Shown: positions 7,836-17,015 of the stretch, in pieces | How positions within the stretch are numbered: position 1 is the first letter of the stretch | Layout of the letters: each line of letters begins with the position of its first letter | NCBI GenBank assembly: GCA_947460255.1 | Contig: CANHIS010000011.1 | Location: forward strand, 1-64,000 | Direction: 5' to 3' | Length of the DNA stretch: 64,000 bases | Origin: Bacteroidota bacterium | Lineage (GTDB): Bacteria; Bacteroidota; Bacteroidia; M30B66 | Notes under the pieces: generated by a model | The model's database searches: none | What the model was told of the DNA's origin: nothing | What the model saw: only the letters and a program-made list of their open reading frames with translations | Translations under genes and position numbers: made by a program

Positions 7836-9032
7836 CTAGCCATTCAAGTACCGGGCAGCAAGCCATGCCATTGATGCAGCGCCTGTTACAAGCGCTTCCT
7901 CATCAATATCAAATGTAGAAGTATGTACGCCCGATTTAAAATTTCCCTCCGGGGAATGGGTGCCTAAACGAAAGAAGCATGCTGGATATTTCTGCGCAAA
8001 CCAAGCAAAATCTTCAGCAGTCATGCGCATTTCCAACGGATGAATTTTTTCTTCACCCCACAATTCTACGGCTGCAGATCTAGCACCAGCAGTTAACTCT
8101 GGCTCGTTTGAAAGTACTGGATAACCTTTTCGAATGTCAACTTCGATAGAAACTCCATATGAACTCCCAACTTCAGAGGCTATTCTCGAAATATGTTGAT
8201 GGGCATCAGCTCTCCAAGGCTCGTCCATGGTTCTGAATGTGCCCTCCAACTTCACCACATCTGGAATAACATTGGTTGCCCCACCAAGGCTGTTAATTTT
8301 CCCAATCGACAAAACAGTCGGAATTGTTGGTGGAGCAATTCTACTTGCTATTTGCTGTAACGCCACCACAAAAGCAGATGCTGCTAAAATGGGATCATTC
8401 ACTTGGTGCGGCATTGCTGCGTGTCCGCCTTTTCCTTGAATGTTAAAATACAGCTCATCGGTGGATGCCATGTACATTCCCGATCTGAAGCCCAAATGAC
8501 CAGCCGGTAACTGTGGAAACACATGCAAGGCAAAGATGGCATCAGGCTCATTGTTTTCGAAAATTCCAGCTTCCATCATGAGTTTGGCTCCACCTGGGAG
8601 CACTTCCTCGCCTGGCTGAAAAACCAACAATACTTTGCCATTTAGCTCAGGTTTTATCCGCTGCAATATCAAGCCTGCGCCTAAAAGGCATGCACTGTGA
8701 ACATCGTGCCCGCAAGCATGCATTACCAGAGGAACGACTGATGTATAATCGGAATTGCTCTCCTCTTGAATTGGAAGAGCATCCATGTCGCCACGCAAAG
8801 CCACGGTTTTCCCAACTGTATTACCAGAAATTTCAGCAAGAATACCTGTTTTAACCCATCCATCGGTGAAGGAAATTCCCGATTCACTGAGTTTCTTTTT
8901 CAAAAAATTGCTAGTTTGAAACTCTTCGAACGACAATTCTGGATGTTGATGAATGTGCCTTCGAACTGCAATCAACTCCTCACGAAGTGATTGCGCTTCC
9001 AGCAAAATTTTATGTTTTAAATCATCACTCAT
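7836..9032 (-). CDS. M20 family amidohydrolase (N-acyl amino acid / peptide aminoacylase type)
   Basis: 398 residues. It has the IAVRRHIHQHPELSFEE N-terminus typical of the hippurate/IAA-amino-acid hydrolase branch, MHACGHDVH (metal ligands Cys107 and His109), GEEVLPGG (catalytic and metal Glu near 142), LHVFP and the MRMTAEDF segment. It should hydrolyse an N-acyl or N-aminoacyl amide with a dinuclear metal centre; the substrate cannot be read. There is no signal peptide, so it is cytoplasmic. Its start overlaps the stop of the TauE-like gene by 4 bases. A palindromic repeat (7943-7956) lies in a surface loop near the C-terminus. Confidence 0.9.
   Translation of the reverse strand: MSDDLKHKILLEAQSLREELIAVRRHIHQHPELSFEEFQTSNFLKKKLSESGISFTDGWVKTGILAEISGNTVGKTVALRGDMDALPIQEESNSDYTSVVPLVMHACGHDVHSACLLGAGLILQRIKPELNGKVLLVFQPGEEVLPGGAKLMMEAGIFENNEPDAIFALHVFPQLPAGHLGFRSGMYMASTDELYFNIQGKGGHAAMPHQVNDPILAASAFVVALQQIASRIAPPTIPTVLSIGKINSLGGATNVIPDVVKLEGTFRTMDEPWRADAHQHISRIASEVGSSYGVSIEVDIRKGYPVLSNEPELTAGARSAAVELWGEEKIHPLEMRMTAEDFAWFAQKYPACFFRLGTHSPEGNFKSGVHTSTFDIDEEALVTGAASMAWLAARYLNG
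7943..7956. repeat. Copy of a dispersed palindromic repeat, inside the M20 gene
   Basis: TTCCCTCCGGGGAA. A near-identical 22-base stretch (20 of 22 matching) recurs at 35117-35138, and shorter relatives occur at 35733, 54470 and 56640. Here it encodes a loop in the M20 enzyme. Confidence 0.5.
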
Positions 9033-9412
9033 TTCCCAAAGATCATTTTAAGTGAAATAAGCAAAATCACAACACCAAAGATTTTTTTCATTAATACTGG
9101 ATCCATCTTCAACGAAACCTTCGAACCCAAATATGCACCCAATACGAAGGTAACCCCAATAACTGCGCTGTAGGTAAAGTTCAAATTGCCTGCTTTGTAG
9201 TAATTATAGGCAGCCAAAAATCCAACGGGCATTAAAAGCATTCCGATACTAATGCCTTGTGCTTGATGTTGTGTCATCGAAAGAAAATACACCAAGGCTG
9301 GAACAATTATGATTCCGCCGCCTATACCGATCATGCCAGAAGCAAATCCGGCAGCAACGCCAATTAACAAAAGAAATATTAAAGTACTGATATCCATTTT
9401 CGGAGTTTTCAT
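9029..9412 (-). CDS. Half-size TauE/SafE family membrane permease
   Basis: 127 residues with four predicted membrane segments and the glycine-rich motif SGMIGIGGGIIIVPALV near residue 25, the hallmark of each TauE/SafE repeat. Full members are about 240-270 residues with two such halves, so this is a half-size protein that would need to dimerise. The family exports sulfite, sulfoacetate or other organic anions; the substrate here is unknown. Start ATG 9410-9412 lies 3 bases after the large TolB-like gene; an internal Met6 is a possible alternative. Its end overlaps the M20 gene by 4 bases. Confidence 0.85.
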   Translation of the reverse strand: MKTPKMDISTLIFLLLIGVAAGFASGMIGIGGGIIIVPALVYFLSMTQHQAQGISIGMLLMPVGFLAAYNYYKAGNLNFTYSAVIGVTFVLGAYLGSKVSLKMDPVLMKKIFGVVILLISLKMIFGK

Positions 9413-9415
9413 TGA

Positions 9416-12400
9416 TCAAAAATCGTTGCACAATGATAAGTAGAACAATGCGGGTAATCTACGCCCGTCGTTAATTCCCCAGCTTAAATCGGCACGCACA
9501 AAATAGCCCAAAATTCTGGTGCGTAAACCAGCGCCAAATCCAAATACAATGGGCTCTTCTTGATTTTTTAGCACCACCTTAATTGGACCACTTTGAATGG
9601 TTTTTTGATTAAAGATATTTTCATCCGAATACGGTGAACTTCCTGTAAACGCAGTTCCAGCATCGGCGAATCCTACCAATTGCATCGAGTTGAAAAAATC
9701 GGAGCGCAGTGGGTATTTCGAGAAATATTTAAGCACGTTCCATCTGAATTCTGTATTCATCACTCCGAAACTATTGCCGTTTCTCACATTCTGATAGAAA
9801 CCTCGCATGTTTGTGGCCAAAGTTTGAAACATGTAATTGGCATCCTGCCCTGGCAAAGCAGCATCGTCAAACCTTGGAATTAACCAATTATCAACTCCAC
9901 CGAGGTAAAATAAGAGTTTTGATGGGCCTACAGAAGTTCCTGCGGCGGCTCTAAGAGCAACAATCATTTCACGCCCAATCCGCTCATACCGGCGAAAATC
10001 TCCACCAATCACAGTAGTAGCTTGATCATTTTGTGTTGGATTTAGAAAGTATTCTACAGTAAGCTTCATTCGCGTACCCGTAAGCATATTCAACCCTGCA
10101 GGAAATGAATTATCGTATACATATTCACCTTTAGCTTGAACCCAGAACTGCGGTTGGTTTTCGCGATTAAGATTTGCCAAATCTGTTGATAAATAAACGG
10201 TTCTATCAAATCGACCACTTAAACTTCCAGAAACACGAGCCACTTCGTTAAATGGGTATGAAAGTTTCGAGATCAGAGAATGAGCCATAACGCGAGTGCC
10301 GTTTACCTGTGCCGTTTGAATACCTTGCCGGTGAAAAATCAGCGACTTATCGAAACGCTTTCTCAAATCCTGAAAAGCGAGTAAATATTCATTACCAGTT
10401 AGGTTTCCAGCTAAACGAACGCCTCCAGTAATTCGATAATTTTCAAACAAATCTGAAATTCCGATTCGGAACAAACCATTGACTGGAGGATTAAAAAAAC
10501 CGCTTGCAGAAAACGGCTGGTAAACTTGATTCAAAAATCCACGATCGATCCGGGTCACTAAATAGTCTGAATACCAAGATGTTTCATAAACGCGCTGTCT
10601 TGATATTTTAAAAGAATCTGGAGCGACTTCTGGTTTAGGAACTAGGCTTTCGGATCCATTTTTCTCTCCAAAAACGAATACTTTCTTCAGTTTCGACTTT
10701 TGAATTTTATCTGGGACTTTGGCTTTGCCTTTTTCTTGAGGAGTTTCTGAATCCACTAACAAAACCAATGGCAAGGCCTCATTCTCTAAAAAACCTACTT
10801 CAGAGTTGGCCAAATAAACATGTGGTCTTCCATTGTCAAATTTCACATCTACTGCACTTCCTTTTAAACCTACGCAATGTTCAACAATCGACCTATTGCT
10901 ATTGGTGATAGGCCGACTCACCATAAAATAACGATAGTGAATTGTAGTATCGATATAGGCAATTGTGCTATCGAAACGTCCTTGGTAGCGATTCTGCAAA
11001 CCGCTTGCATCACTCAACCATGAAATTCTTTGGTTGTCAATTGGAAACGCTTGACTTTCGTGCACATTTGGCGTTGAAGTAAGCCTACGTAAAACCTGTT
11101 GAGCGTTGTCGGGATCGTAAATAAATAAGTCGTGCGAAGCGGAAGGACTTAACGCAATGGCACTATTGCTTGTTAAAGTATCGTTGCTTCTGTTTGAACT
11201 GAAAAGAATCTTTTTTCCATCGGGCATCCAAACACAACCAGCCTCATCCCACCAATCGTTTGTGATGGCCTGAAATGAATTAGAAACATTGTTGAAAATA
11301 TACAGGTCTGTTTTACCGTCTTTTGAAGCCACCATGGCGAATTGCTTTCCATCGGGAGCTATGCTGAAACTTTGCACTTTGTTAATTCCATTAAGGAATT
11401 TTCGCTCTGTCTCGCCAGTTTTGATGTTGTAAAAGCTCAGCCTTAGTCGACCTTTTTCTTCATCGGTGTACACCAATAATTCTCCATTAGGATGCCATGC
11501 TAATACTGGGAAACTATAATCGGTAATTCCTGGAAGTCTTTGTCCTTTTCTAAACAATCGAATAGGTTTCGAGCCATCAGTTGCTGCAAGCCAAACAGTG
11601 TTTCTGCCATAATCATTTCTCACCCAAGCCACAAACTTCTCATCTAAACTGAGTTTCACTTGCCTATAAACGTACCCATTACGGTATTTTCCTGCAATCG
11701 ATTTTCTGGATTCTTTGGTGAGGAGTTTTTCGGAAGTATAGAATTGCTTATCTAAATAATTCAACCATTCCTGACTAATGCCCTTCATGTTTTGCGAAAG
11801 CGCTGAAACAAAACCTGATTCCACACTGCGATTTATCCGAGTCATTTCAACAACATCGGGCACAATCTTTTCACCATAGCTTCGTGCGATGTATGTCCAT
11901 AAAGAATGACCAGCATGAATAGCATCTTCACCTTCAAGTCGATTCAGATAAAGGTATCGATTTGAGACTAAACCATCGCGTACTTGGCTAGTATTTACAG
12001 CATTCCAAGGTTCTGCTAGCCATCTCACAAGGCCTTTTTCAAACCAAACAGGAATGTTCATCAAAGTAGAAGCCTTTAATCGGTCGCGAAAATCGCTTCC
12101 ATAAAGGAATTCCTGAATAAATGCATCTGCAATTCCAATCTTGAGTTGCTTGAGAAAAGAAACAGTTCCATCTTCATAACTCAACAAAATTTTGTTGCCT
12201 ATTTGGCGAGTCATTCCGCCAGGATTGTTTTCGGCATCAGGCATTGTGCCTAAATTGCTTTGTCGCAAATCCGACAACCGATTAAACAGAATCAGTTGAA
12301 GGCGGTTTTCCATTTCATAATTAAACCGCTCTTCGAGTTCATTCAGATAGGTTTGTGCAGCCTTGGCAGCAAGATGAGAAAGGTCTCTTCCGCCAGCGTA

Positions 12401-12568
12401 GAAAAACACGTCATACTTTTCGTATCGGTAAAAGCCCCAATCTACAGGAATATATTGAATGCGGTTTTTGCCAAAATCCATCTGCGATCCGTTGTAAAAC
12501 TGACCGTTAACTTGGAACATTGCTATGAATGAAGCAATCAGCAGGCGAAAACGAAAGGAGATGTGCAC
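9416..12568 (-). CDS. TolB-like beta-propeller protein with C-terminal outer-membrane beta-barrel
   Basis: 1050 residues with an N-terminal signal peptide (cleavage after about residue 22, ...FQVNGQ). Residues 30-280 form a helical peptidase-MA-like region seen in related Bacteroidetes proteins. Residues about 290-560 carry PD40/TolB-type blades (SPDGKQFAMV, MPDGKKILFSSNRS, HPNGELLVYTD). The last 350 residues look like a surface-antigen/Omp85-type barrel with alternating beta strands and a final strand ending in Phe. It is probably anchored in the outer membrane with the propeller periplasmic or exposed. Function is unknown; a role in envelope assembly or protein handling is inferred. It is first in a tight minus-strand run with the TauE-like and M20 genes. 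Confidence 0.82.
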   Translation of the reverse strand: MHISFRFRLLIASFIAMFQVNGQFYNGSQMDFGKNRIQYIPVDWGFYRYEKYDVFFYAGGRDLSHLAAKAAQTYLNELEERFNYEMENRLQLILFNRLSDLRQSNLGTMPDAENNPGGMTRQIGNKILLSYEDGTVSFLKQLKIGIADAFIQEFLYGSDFRDRLKASTLMNIPVWFEKGLVRWLAEPWNAVNTSQVRDGLVSNRYLYLNRLEGEDAIHAGHSLWTYIARSYGEKIVPDVVEMTRINRSVESGFVSALSQNMKGISQEWLNYLDKQFYTSEKLLTKESRKSIAGKYRNGYVYRQVKLSLDEKFVAWVRNDYGRNTVWLAATDGSKPIRLFRKGQRLPGITDYSFPVLAWHPNGELLVYTDEEKGRLRLSFYNIKTGETERKFLNGINKVQSFSIAPDGKQFAMVASKDGKTDLYIFNNVSNSFQAITNDWWDEAGCVWMPDGKKILFSSNRSNDTLTSNSAIALSPSASHDLFIYDPDNAQQVLRRLTSTPNVHESQAFPIDNQRISWLSDASGLQNRYQGRFDSTIAYIDTTIHYRYFMVSRPITNSNRSIVEHCVGLKGSAVDVKFDNGRPHVYLANSEVGFLENEALPLVLLVDSETPQEKGKAKVPDKIQKSKLKKVFVFGEKNGSESLVPKPEVAPDSFKISRQRVYETSWYSDYLVTRIDRGFLNQVYQPFSASGFFNPPVNGLFRIGISDLFENYRITGGVRLAGNLTGNEYLLAFQDLRKRFDKSLIFHRQGIQTAQVNGTRVMAHSLISKLSYPFNEVARVSGSLSGRFDRTVYLSTDLANLNRENQPQFWVQAKGEYVYDNSFPAGLNMLTGTRMKLTVEYFLNPTQNDQATTVIGGDFRRYERIGREMIVALRAAAGTSVGPSKLLFYLGGVDNWLIPRFDDAALPGQDANYMFQTLATNMRGFYQNVRNGNSFGVMNTEFRWNVLKYFSKYPLRSDFFNSMQLVGFADAGTAFTGSSPYSDENIFNQKTIQSGPIKVVLKNQEEPIVFGFGAGLRTRILGYFVRADLSWGINDGRRLPALFYLSLCNDF

Positions 12569-12653
12569 AGTTCCCGTAAAAGTACCAAAATATCTTCTGC
12601 CTAAAGGCTCACGCTTGAAGAGATTTAAGCATCAAACTTCATAGTTTTGCCGA

Positions 12654-13292
12654 ATGCTTCAAAAGACATTTTTCACGTTTGGCCCCTTTGCAGAAAACAC
12701 TTGGCTTTTTTGGAATGATGAAAAGCAATGCATGGTTGTTGATCCGGGCTGCTATGAAGCCCACGAACAAACTGAACTTGAATTGTTTATTACTCAAAAC
12801 GGACTCAAACCCGAGTTGCTTATTAACACACACGGGCACATCGATCACATTTTAGGGAACGCCTTTATTCACCGTCGTTATGGTTTAATCCCGCAGCTCA
12901 ACAAGTTAGATCAAGAAATATACGAAGGCGGTGAACGATATGGCGCAGTTTGGGGCATTCGGCTGGAAACACCGCCAGACCCGCAATTTGGATTAGAACA
13001 TGGCTCGAAAGTCGTTCTTGGAAACGATGAATTTGAGGTTCGATTTACACCTGGTCATACTCCAGGAGAAGTGTGCTTGATTCACCATGAGCAGCAGTTT
13101 GTGATTGCTGGTGACGTGCTTTTTAGAATGTCGATTGGAAGAACAGATTTACCCGGTGGCCATCATCCCACATTAATCCAATCGATTAAAGATCAACTAT
13201 TTACTTTGCCAGATTCGTTTGAGGTACTGTGTGGTCACGGACCAACAACGCATATTGGTTTCGAAAAGCAGAACAATCCATTTTTAGGATAG
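12654..13292 (+). CDS. Metallo-beta-lactamase fold hydrolase (glyoxalase II-like)
   Basis: 212 residues. The zinc motif THGHIDH lies near residue 62, followed by TPGHTPGEVC, a GDVLF aspartate segment and a C-terminal CGHGPTTHIG histidine. This is the pattern of small glyoxalase II-like thioesterases common in Bacteroidota. It probably hydrolyses a thioester such as S-lactoyl-thiol, but the substrate is not determined. The gene begins 85 bases from the divergent TolB-like gene and is followed one base later by an EamA transporter. Confidence 0.88.
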   Translation: MLQKTFFTFGPFAENTWLFWNDEKQCMVVDPGCYEAHEQTELELFITQNGLKPELLINTHGHIDHILGNAFIHRRYGLIPQLNKLDQEIYEGGERYGAVWGIRLETPPDPQFGLEHGSKVVLGNDEFEVRFTPGHTPGEVCLIHHEQQFVIAGDVLFRMSIGRTDLPGGHHPTLIQSIKDQLFTLPDSFEVLCGHGPTTHIGFEKQNNPFLG

Positions 13293-13293
13293 G

Positions 13294-14193
13294 ATGAGCA
13301 ATTCAAACTCTCGGAGTGCTTACCTTCAATTGCATACCGCAGTTTTTCTGTTCGGATTTACTGGTGTTTTAGGCGAAATAATTAGCCTCGATGCAACTAT
13401 GCTTGTGTGGCATCGCATGTGGATGACTGCCATCATGATGTTTGTTTATGTGTGGTTCATCAAAAAATGGAAAGTACTCGGAGCGGTCGAAACGCTCAAA
13501 ATTGCAGGTGTTTCTTTGGCGATCGTCATTCACTGGATTTTATTCTATGCTTCCATTAAACTTGCATCAGTTTCGGTGGCGATGATTTGTCTTTCATCGA
13601 TAACACTTTTCACAGCGTTGCTTGAACCGATCATTCTTAAGAAGCCCTTCTCGACAATCGAACTTCTTTTTTCTATCCTTGTGATTATTGGTGTCTACTT
13701 TATGGCCGACGACCAGAAACATCAAATCGTAGGAATTTTAGTAGGGTTAGCATCTGCATTTTTCAGCGCTTTGTTTACAGTACTAAATAAACAACTGGTT
13801 GATAAATATGACTCGAGATTGTTGTCGTTGTATGAATTGAGCGCTGGATTTTTACTGCTCACATTGTTACTGCCCGTAACTTCATTTTTTATTCCTGTAA
13901 CAAGCTATCTTCCAACGTCTAACGATTGGGTTTACTTGTTTTTACTTAGCTTTTTCTGCACTGTAGTAGCTTTCAACCTTTCTTTAAGTTCATTGCGATT
14001 CTTAAGTCCGTTTACAGTAAACCTGGCGATCAATCTTGAGCCGGTGTATGGGATTGCGCTTGCCTTTGTATTGCTTAAAGAGTACCGCGAGTTAGGGTCG
14101 GGATTCTATATTGGCGCTTTTTTCATTCTTTCGGCGGTACTTGCAGAAATCCTCTGGAAGAACCATCAAAAAAGAGCACTAAGAAATACTTAG
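13294..14193 (+). CDS. DMT-superfamily (EamA) transporter
   Basis: 299 residues with about ten predicted transmembrane helices in two EamA repeats (about 10-140 and 150-290). The FLFGFTGVLGEIISLDATMLVWHR opening and the YGIALAFVLLKEYRELG end are typical. The family exports amino acids or small metabolites; the substrate is unknown. ATG follows the upstream stop by one base, so the two genes are almost certainly cotranscribed. Confidence 0.88.
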   Translation: MSNSNSRSAYLQLHTAVFLFGFTGVLGEIISLDATMLVWHRMWMTAIMMFVYVWFIKKWKVLGAVETLKIAGVSLAIVIHWILFYASIKLASVSVAMICLSSITLFTALLEPIILKKPFSTIELLFSILVIIGVYFMADDQKHQIVGILVGLASAFFSALFTVLNKQLVDKYDSRLLSLYELSAGFLLLTLLLPVTSFFIPVTSYLPTSNDWVYLFLLSFFCTVVAFNLSLSSLRFLSPFTVNLAINLEPVYGIALAFVLLKEYRELGSGFYIGAFFILSAVLAEILWKNHQKRALRNT

Positions 14194-14264
14194 ATAAGGG
14201 AAATACATGGCACTAAAAACCTTTACTTTCAGTGCTGTTTTATCAACGATAAGCAACTAAAAAT

Positions 14265-15713
14265 CTATCCTACACTTCCTTCAAGGCTCACTGAAAGCAA
14301 CTTCTGTGCTTCAACCGCGAATTCCATTGGTAGTTTGTTCAATACTTCTTTGCAATAACCATTAACAATGAGCCCAATAGCTTTTTCGGTATCGATTCCA
14401 CGTTGCTTGCAATAAAAGATCTGGTCCTCTCCAATTTTCGAGGTAGTTGCCTCATGTTCAACAGTTCCTGTTGGATTATGGATTTCGATATATGGAAACG
14501 TGTGCGCTCCGCATCGGTCGCCCATCAAAAGTGAATCGCATTGCGAAAAGTTACGTGCGTTTTGAGCCTTTTTCGAAATTCTCACCAAACCGCGGTAACT
14601 GTTCTGACTTTTACCTGCAGATATCCCTTTAGAAATAATTGTTGAGCGTGTGTTTTTGCCCAAATGAATCATTTTGGTTCCAGTATCGGCTTGTTGCATG
14701 TTGTTGGTAACTGCTACCGAATAAAACTCACCAACCGAATCGTCGCCTTTTAAAATTACAGAAGGGTATTTCCAAGTAATGGCTGAACCGGTTTCAACTT
14801 GCGTCCAAGAAATTTTCGACTTTCTTCCTGCGCAAATGCCTCGCTTGGTTACGAAATTATAGATTCCACCTTTGCCATTTTTATCACCAGGATACCAATT
14901 TTGAACGGTAGAGTATTTTACTTCTGCATTTTCGTGGGCAACAATCTCGACAACTGCGGCGTGAAGCTGGTTTTCATCGCGCATCGGTGCAGTGCAGCCC
15001 TCAAGGTAACTAACATAAGAACCTTCATCTGCAACGATCAGTGTGCGTTCGAATTGCCCTGTTCCAGATGCATTGATTCGGAAATAGGTTGACAACTCCA
15101 TCGGACAGCGAACTCCTTTAGGAATGTAACAAAATGATCCATCTGAAAAAACGGCCGCATTAAGCGCTGCGTAGTAATTATCGGTGTATGGAACCACAGA
15201 ACCCATGAACTTTTTAATCAATTCAGGATGTTCGTGAACGGCTTCTGAGAATGAACTAAAAATAATTCCAAGTTCTGCCAATTTACCCTTGAAGGTAGTT
15301 TTTACAGATACTGAATCAATCACAGCATCAACAGCTACACCCGTTAAGCGTTTTTGCTCTTCAAGCGAAATTCCGAGTTTTTCGAAAGTCTTTCTTAATT
15401 CTGGATCAACTTCGTCGATGCTGTTAAGCAATTTCTGCTTCTTTGGAGCAGCGTAGTAAATGATCTCTTGGAAGTTGATTGGAGGATAATTTACATGCGC
15501 CCAATCAGGCTCTTCCATTTTTTGCCAGTAACGAAAAGCTTTCAAGCGATACTCGAGCATCCACTCTGGTTCCTTTTTCTTTGCGGATATAAACCGAACA
15601 ATGTCTTCACTGAGGCCTTTCGGCGCAGAATCCATTTCAATATCGGTAGTGAACCCGTATTTGTAGTCCGAGTTGATGTGTTCTTCGAGCAATTCGTTTC
15701 CTGTTCCTGCCAT
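14265..15713 (-). CDS. sufB: Fe-S cluster assembly scaffold protein SufB
   Basis: 482 residues. SufB is the beta-helical scaffold of the SufBCD complex on which new Fe-S clusters are built. Recognisable segments are the [10 protein letters not shown]-terminus, YFRINA with the CPMELSTYF lead, [24 protein letters not shown], and the C-terminal [10 protein letters not shown] shared with SufD. Start ATG 15711-15713 (MAGTGNEL) is chosen: the longer frame from 15752 overlaps sufA. It follows sufA by 14 bases. Unusually, sufC and sufD are not adjacent but lie about 11 kb to the right. Confidence 0.95.
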   Translation of the reverse strand: MAGTGNELLEEHINSDYKYGFTTDIEMDSAPKGLSEDIVRFISAKKKEPEWMLEYRLKAFRYWQKMEEPDWAHVNYPPINFQEIIYYAAPKKQKLLNSIDEVDPELRKTFEKLGISLEEQKRLTGVAVDAVIDSVSVKTTFKGKLAELGIIFSSFSEAVHEHPELIKKFMGSVVPYTDNYYAALNAAVFSDGSFCYIPKGVRCPMELSTYFRINASGTGQFERTLIVADEGSYVSYLEGCTAPMRDENQLHAAVVEIVAHENAEVKYSTVQNWYPGDKNGKGGIYNFVTKRGICAGRKSKISWTQVETGSAITWKYPSVILKGDDSVGEFYSVAVTNNMQQADTGTKMIHLGKNTRSTIISKGISAGKSQNSYRGLVRISKKAQNARNFSQCDSLLMGDRCGAHTFPYIEIHNPTGTVEHEATTSKIGEDQIFYCKQRGIDTEKAIGLIVNGYCKEVLNKLPMEFAVEAQKLLSVSLEGSVG

Positions 15714-15727
15714 TTTAATTTGCTTAA

Positions 15728-16054
15728 TTAAACCGCGAAACTTTCTCCGCAACCACAGGTTCTGGTAGCATTTGGATTATTAAACGCAAACCCTTTACCG
15801 TTTAATCCGCCTGAATATTCTAATTCAGTTCCGATAAGATAAAGGAAACTTTTTTTGTCAACGAGAATCTTTACGCCTTTGTCTTCGAAAAGTTGATCAC
15901 CTTCTTTCATTTGGGCATCAAAATCCATTTTATATGATAATCCAGAGCATCCGCCACCTTCAACGCCGACGCGAAGGAAGCTGTCTGTTTTGATATTGCT
16001 TTCTGCCATCAGGCTTTCAAGCTTACTTTTTGCAGATTCAGAAACTGTGATCAT
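15728..16054 (-). CDS. sufA: A-type Fe-S carrier SufA/IscA (HesB family)
   Basis: 108 residues. It has GCSGLSYKM and the C-terminal CGCG, giving the three conserved cysteines that bind Fe or a cluster. A-type carriers accept clusters from the SUF scaffold and pass them to apo-proteins. It lies directly upstream of sufB and is first in this block; a promoter and an operator-like palindrome lie at 16115-16170. Confidence 0.93.
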   Translation of the reverse strand: MITVSESAKSKLESLMAESNIKTDSFLRVGVEGGGCSGLSYKMDFDAQMKEGDQLFEDKGVKILVDKKSFLYLIGTELEYSGGLNGKGFAFNNPNATRTCGCGESFAV

Positions 16055-16115
16055 AATTGAGTATCTCCTTTCTTAAACACCAAGGCCAAAGGAATGTTTC
16101 ACCGCAGCCTTTTTA

Positions 16116-16170
16116 TTTAGATTGATTCTAAACTTTCCACAAAAGTAATTCACTCAATTCGATTTATCAA
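16116..16170 (-). promoter_or_regulatory. Promoter and palindrome upstream of sufAB
   Basis: Read on the minus strand, TACTTTTG (16140-16147) matches the Bacteroidetes -7 box and TTG lies 20 bases upstream (16168-16170). A 17-bp dyad at 16116-16132 pairs 7 of 8 positions around a central base and overlaps the expected transcription start. It would suit repression by a dimeric regulator sensing iron or cluster status; the regulator is not identified. Confidence 0.55.
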
Positions 16171-16223
16171 CACTTTATTGAACAAGTCCATATAATTATC
16201 GATTTCAAACCGAATTGGATGGC

Positions 16224-16231
16224 TAAATTTG
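16224..16231 (+). promoter_or_regulatory. Putative -7 box for the LuxR-type gene
   Basis: TAAATTTG matches TAnnTTTG and lies 25 bases before the ATG. A matching -33 element is weak. Confidence 0.4.
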
Positions 16232-16256
16232 TAGAGAAGAAAACAGCTTAGGAAAT

Positions 16257-17015
16257 ATGGAAGACTTGGAATTCAAAGCAGACTTGGAAATTAAAAATTG
16301 GTTCTCTATTTTAAGAAATGCCAAGCTCAACCGCAATGTCGACCATATGATTGCTGAAATGAGCCCAGGATTAAACCAACTTGCAGATGCTAAGATTGCC
16401 ACATTTGTTTATGATTTCCGGCAATCCAACTATCGGTACTTTAATTCCTATTTCCCACAAATCTTTCAAGTAAACGAAGAGAAGATTCGGCAAGAAGGGT
16501 TTCAATTCATGCAATCGGTAACGCATCCTGAAGATTTTCTGAAGTGTTTGTATGTTACAAAGCAAGCAGTGATCGAGTTTTCTAGAATGAAAGATATCGA
16601 GCAGCAGTCGTCGCTTTTTCGCTTATTTTTCCGCATACGCCGACCTAATGATTCATGGGTTTGGGTAATGCAAAGCAATCGCACTTATACCGACGACGAC
16701 CAACAACTTGCTTTCAATGTTGGATTTCTTGTTGAACTCTTTGGAAACCAACATCCTTTCAAAGTGATCGGCGTTTTAGAAACCAACGGCCGAACGATCG
16801 ATATAATTCCTGATTTAGGTACCGAAAAACTCAGCTTGTTAAGTTATCGGGAAATGGAAATACTTCAACTGATAAAATCAGGATTGTCCTCAAAAGAGGT
16901 TGGTCAAAAACTCAATATCACCGAGAACACCGTGAAGGCGCATCGTAAAAACATGTTGAAAAAACTTGAGGTGAGAAACATGTTTCTAGCTACTTCGATG
17001 CTCGATAACTTATAG
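16257..17015 (+). CDS. PAS-like / LuxR-type transcriptional regulator
   Basis: 252 residues. The C-terminus (about 190-250) is a LuxR/FixJ HTH: LSYREMEILQLIKSGLSSKE, then ITENTVKAHRKNMLKKL. Residues about 30-165 resemble a PAS-type sensor fold (the FRIRRPNDSWVWVMQSNR strand pair) but lack an obvious cofactor ligand. There is no receiver domain and no membrane segment, so it probably senses a cytoplasmic signal. A TAAATTTG -7-like box lies at 16224-16231. It ends directly against the stop of the convergent GDSL gene. Its proximity to sufAB makes it a candidate regulator, but nothing more supports this. Confidence 0.82.
   Translation: MEDLEFKADLEIKNWFSILRNAKLNRNVDHMIAEMSPGLNQLADAKIATFVYDFRQSNYRYFNSYFPQIFQVNEEKIRQEGFQFMQSVTHPEDFLKCLYVTKQAVIEFSRMKDIEQQSSLFRLFFRIRRPNDSWVWVMQSNRTYTDDDQQLAFNVGFLVELFGNQHPFKVIGVLETNGRTIDIIPDLGTEKLSLLSYREMEILQLIKSGLSSKEVGQKLNITENTVKAHRKNMLKKLEVRNMFLATSMLDNL

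Noticed and set aside
12642-12649. TAGTTTTG as a promoter for the metallo-beta-lactamase-fold gene
   Set aside because: It lies only 4 bases before the ATG, which would require a leaderless transcript starting at or inside the codon; too weak to annotate.
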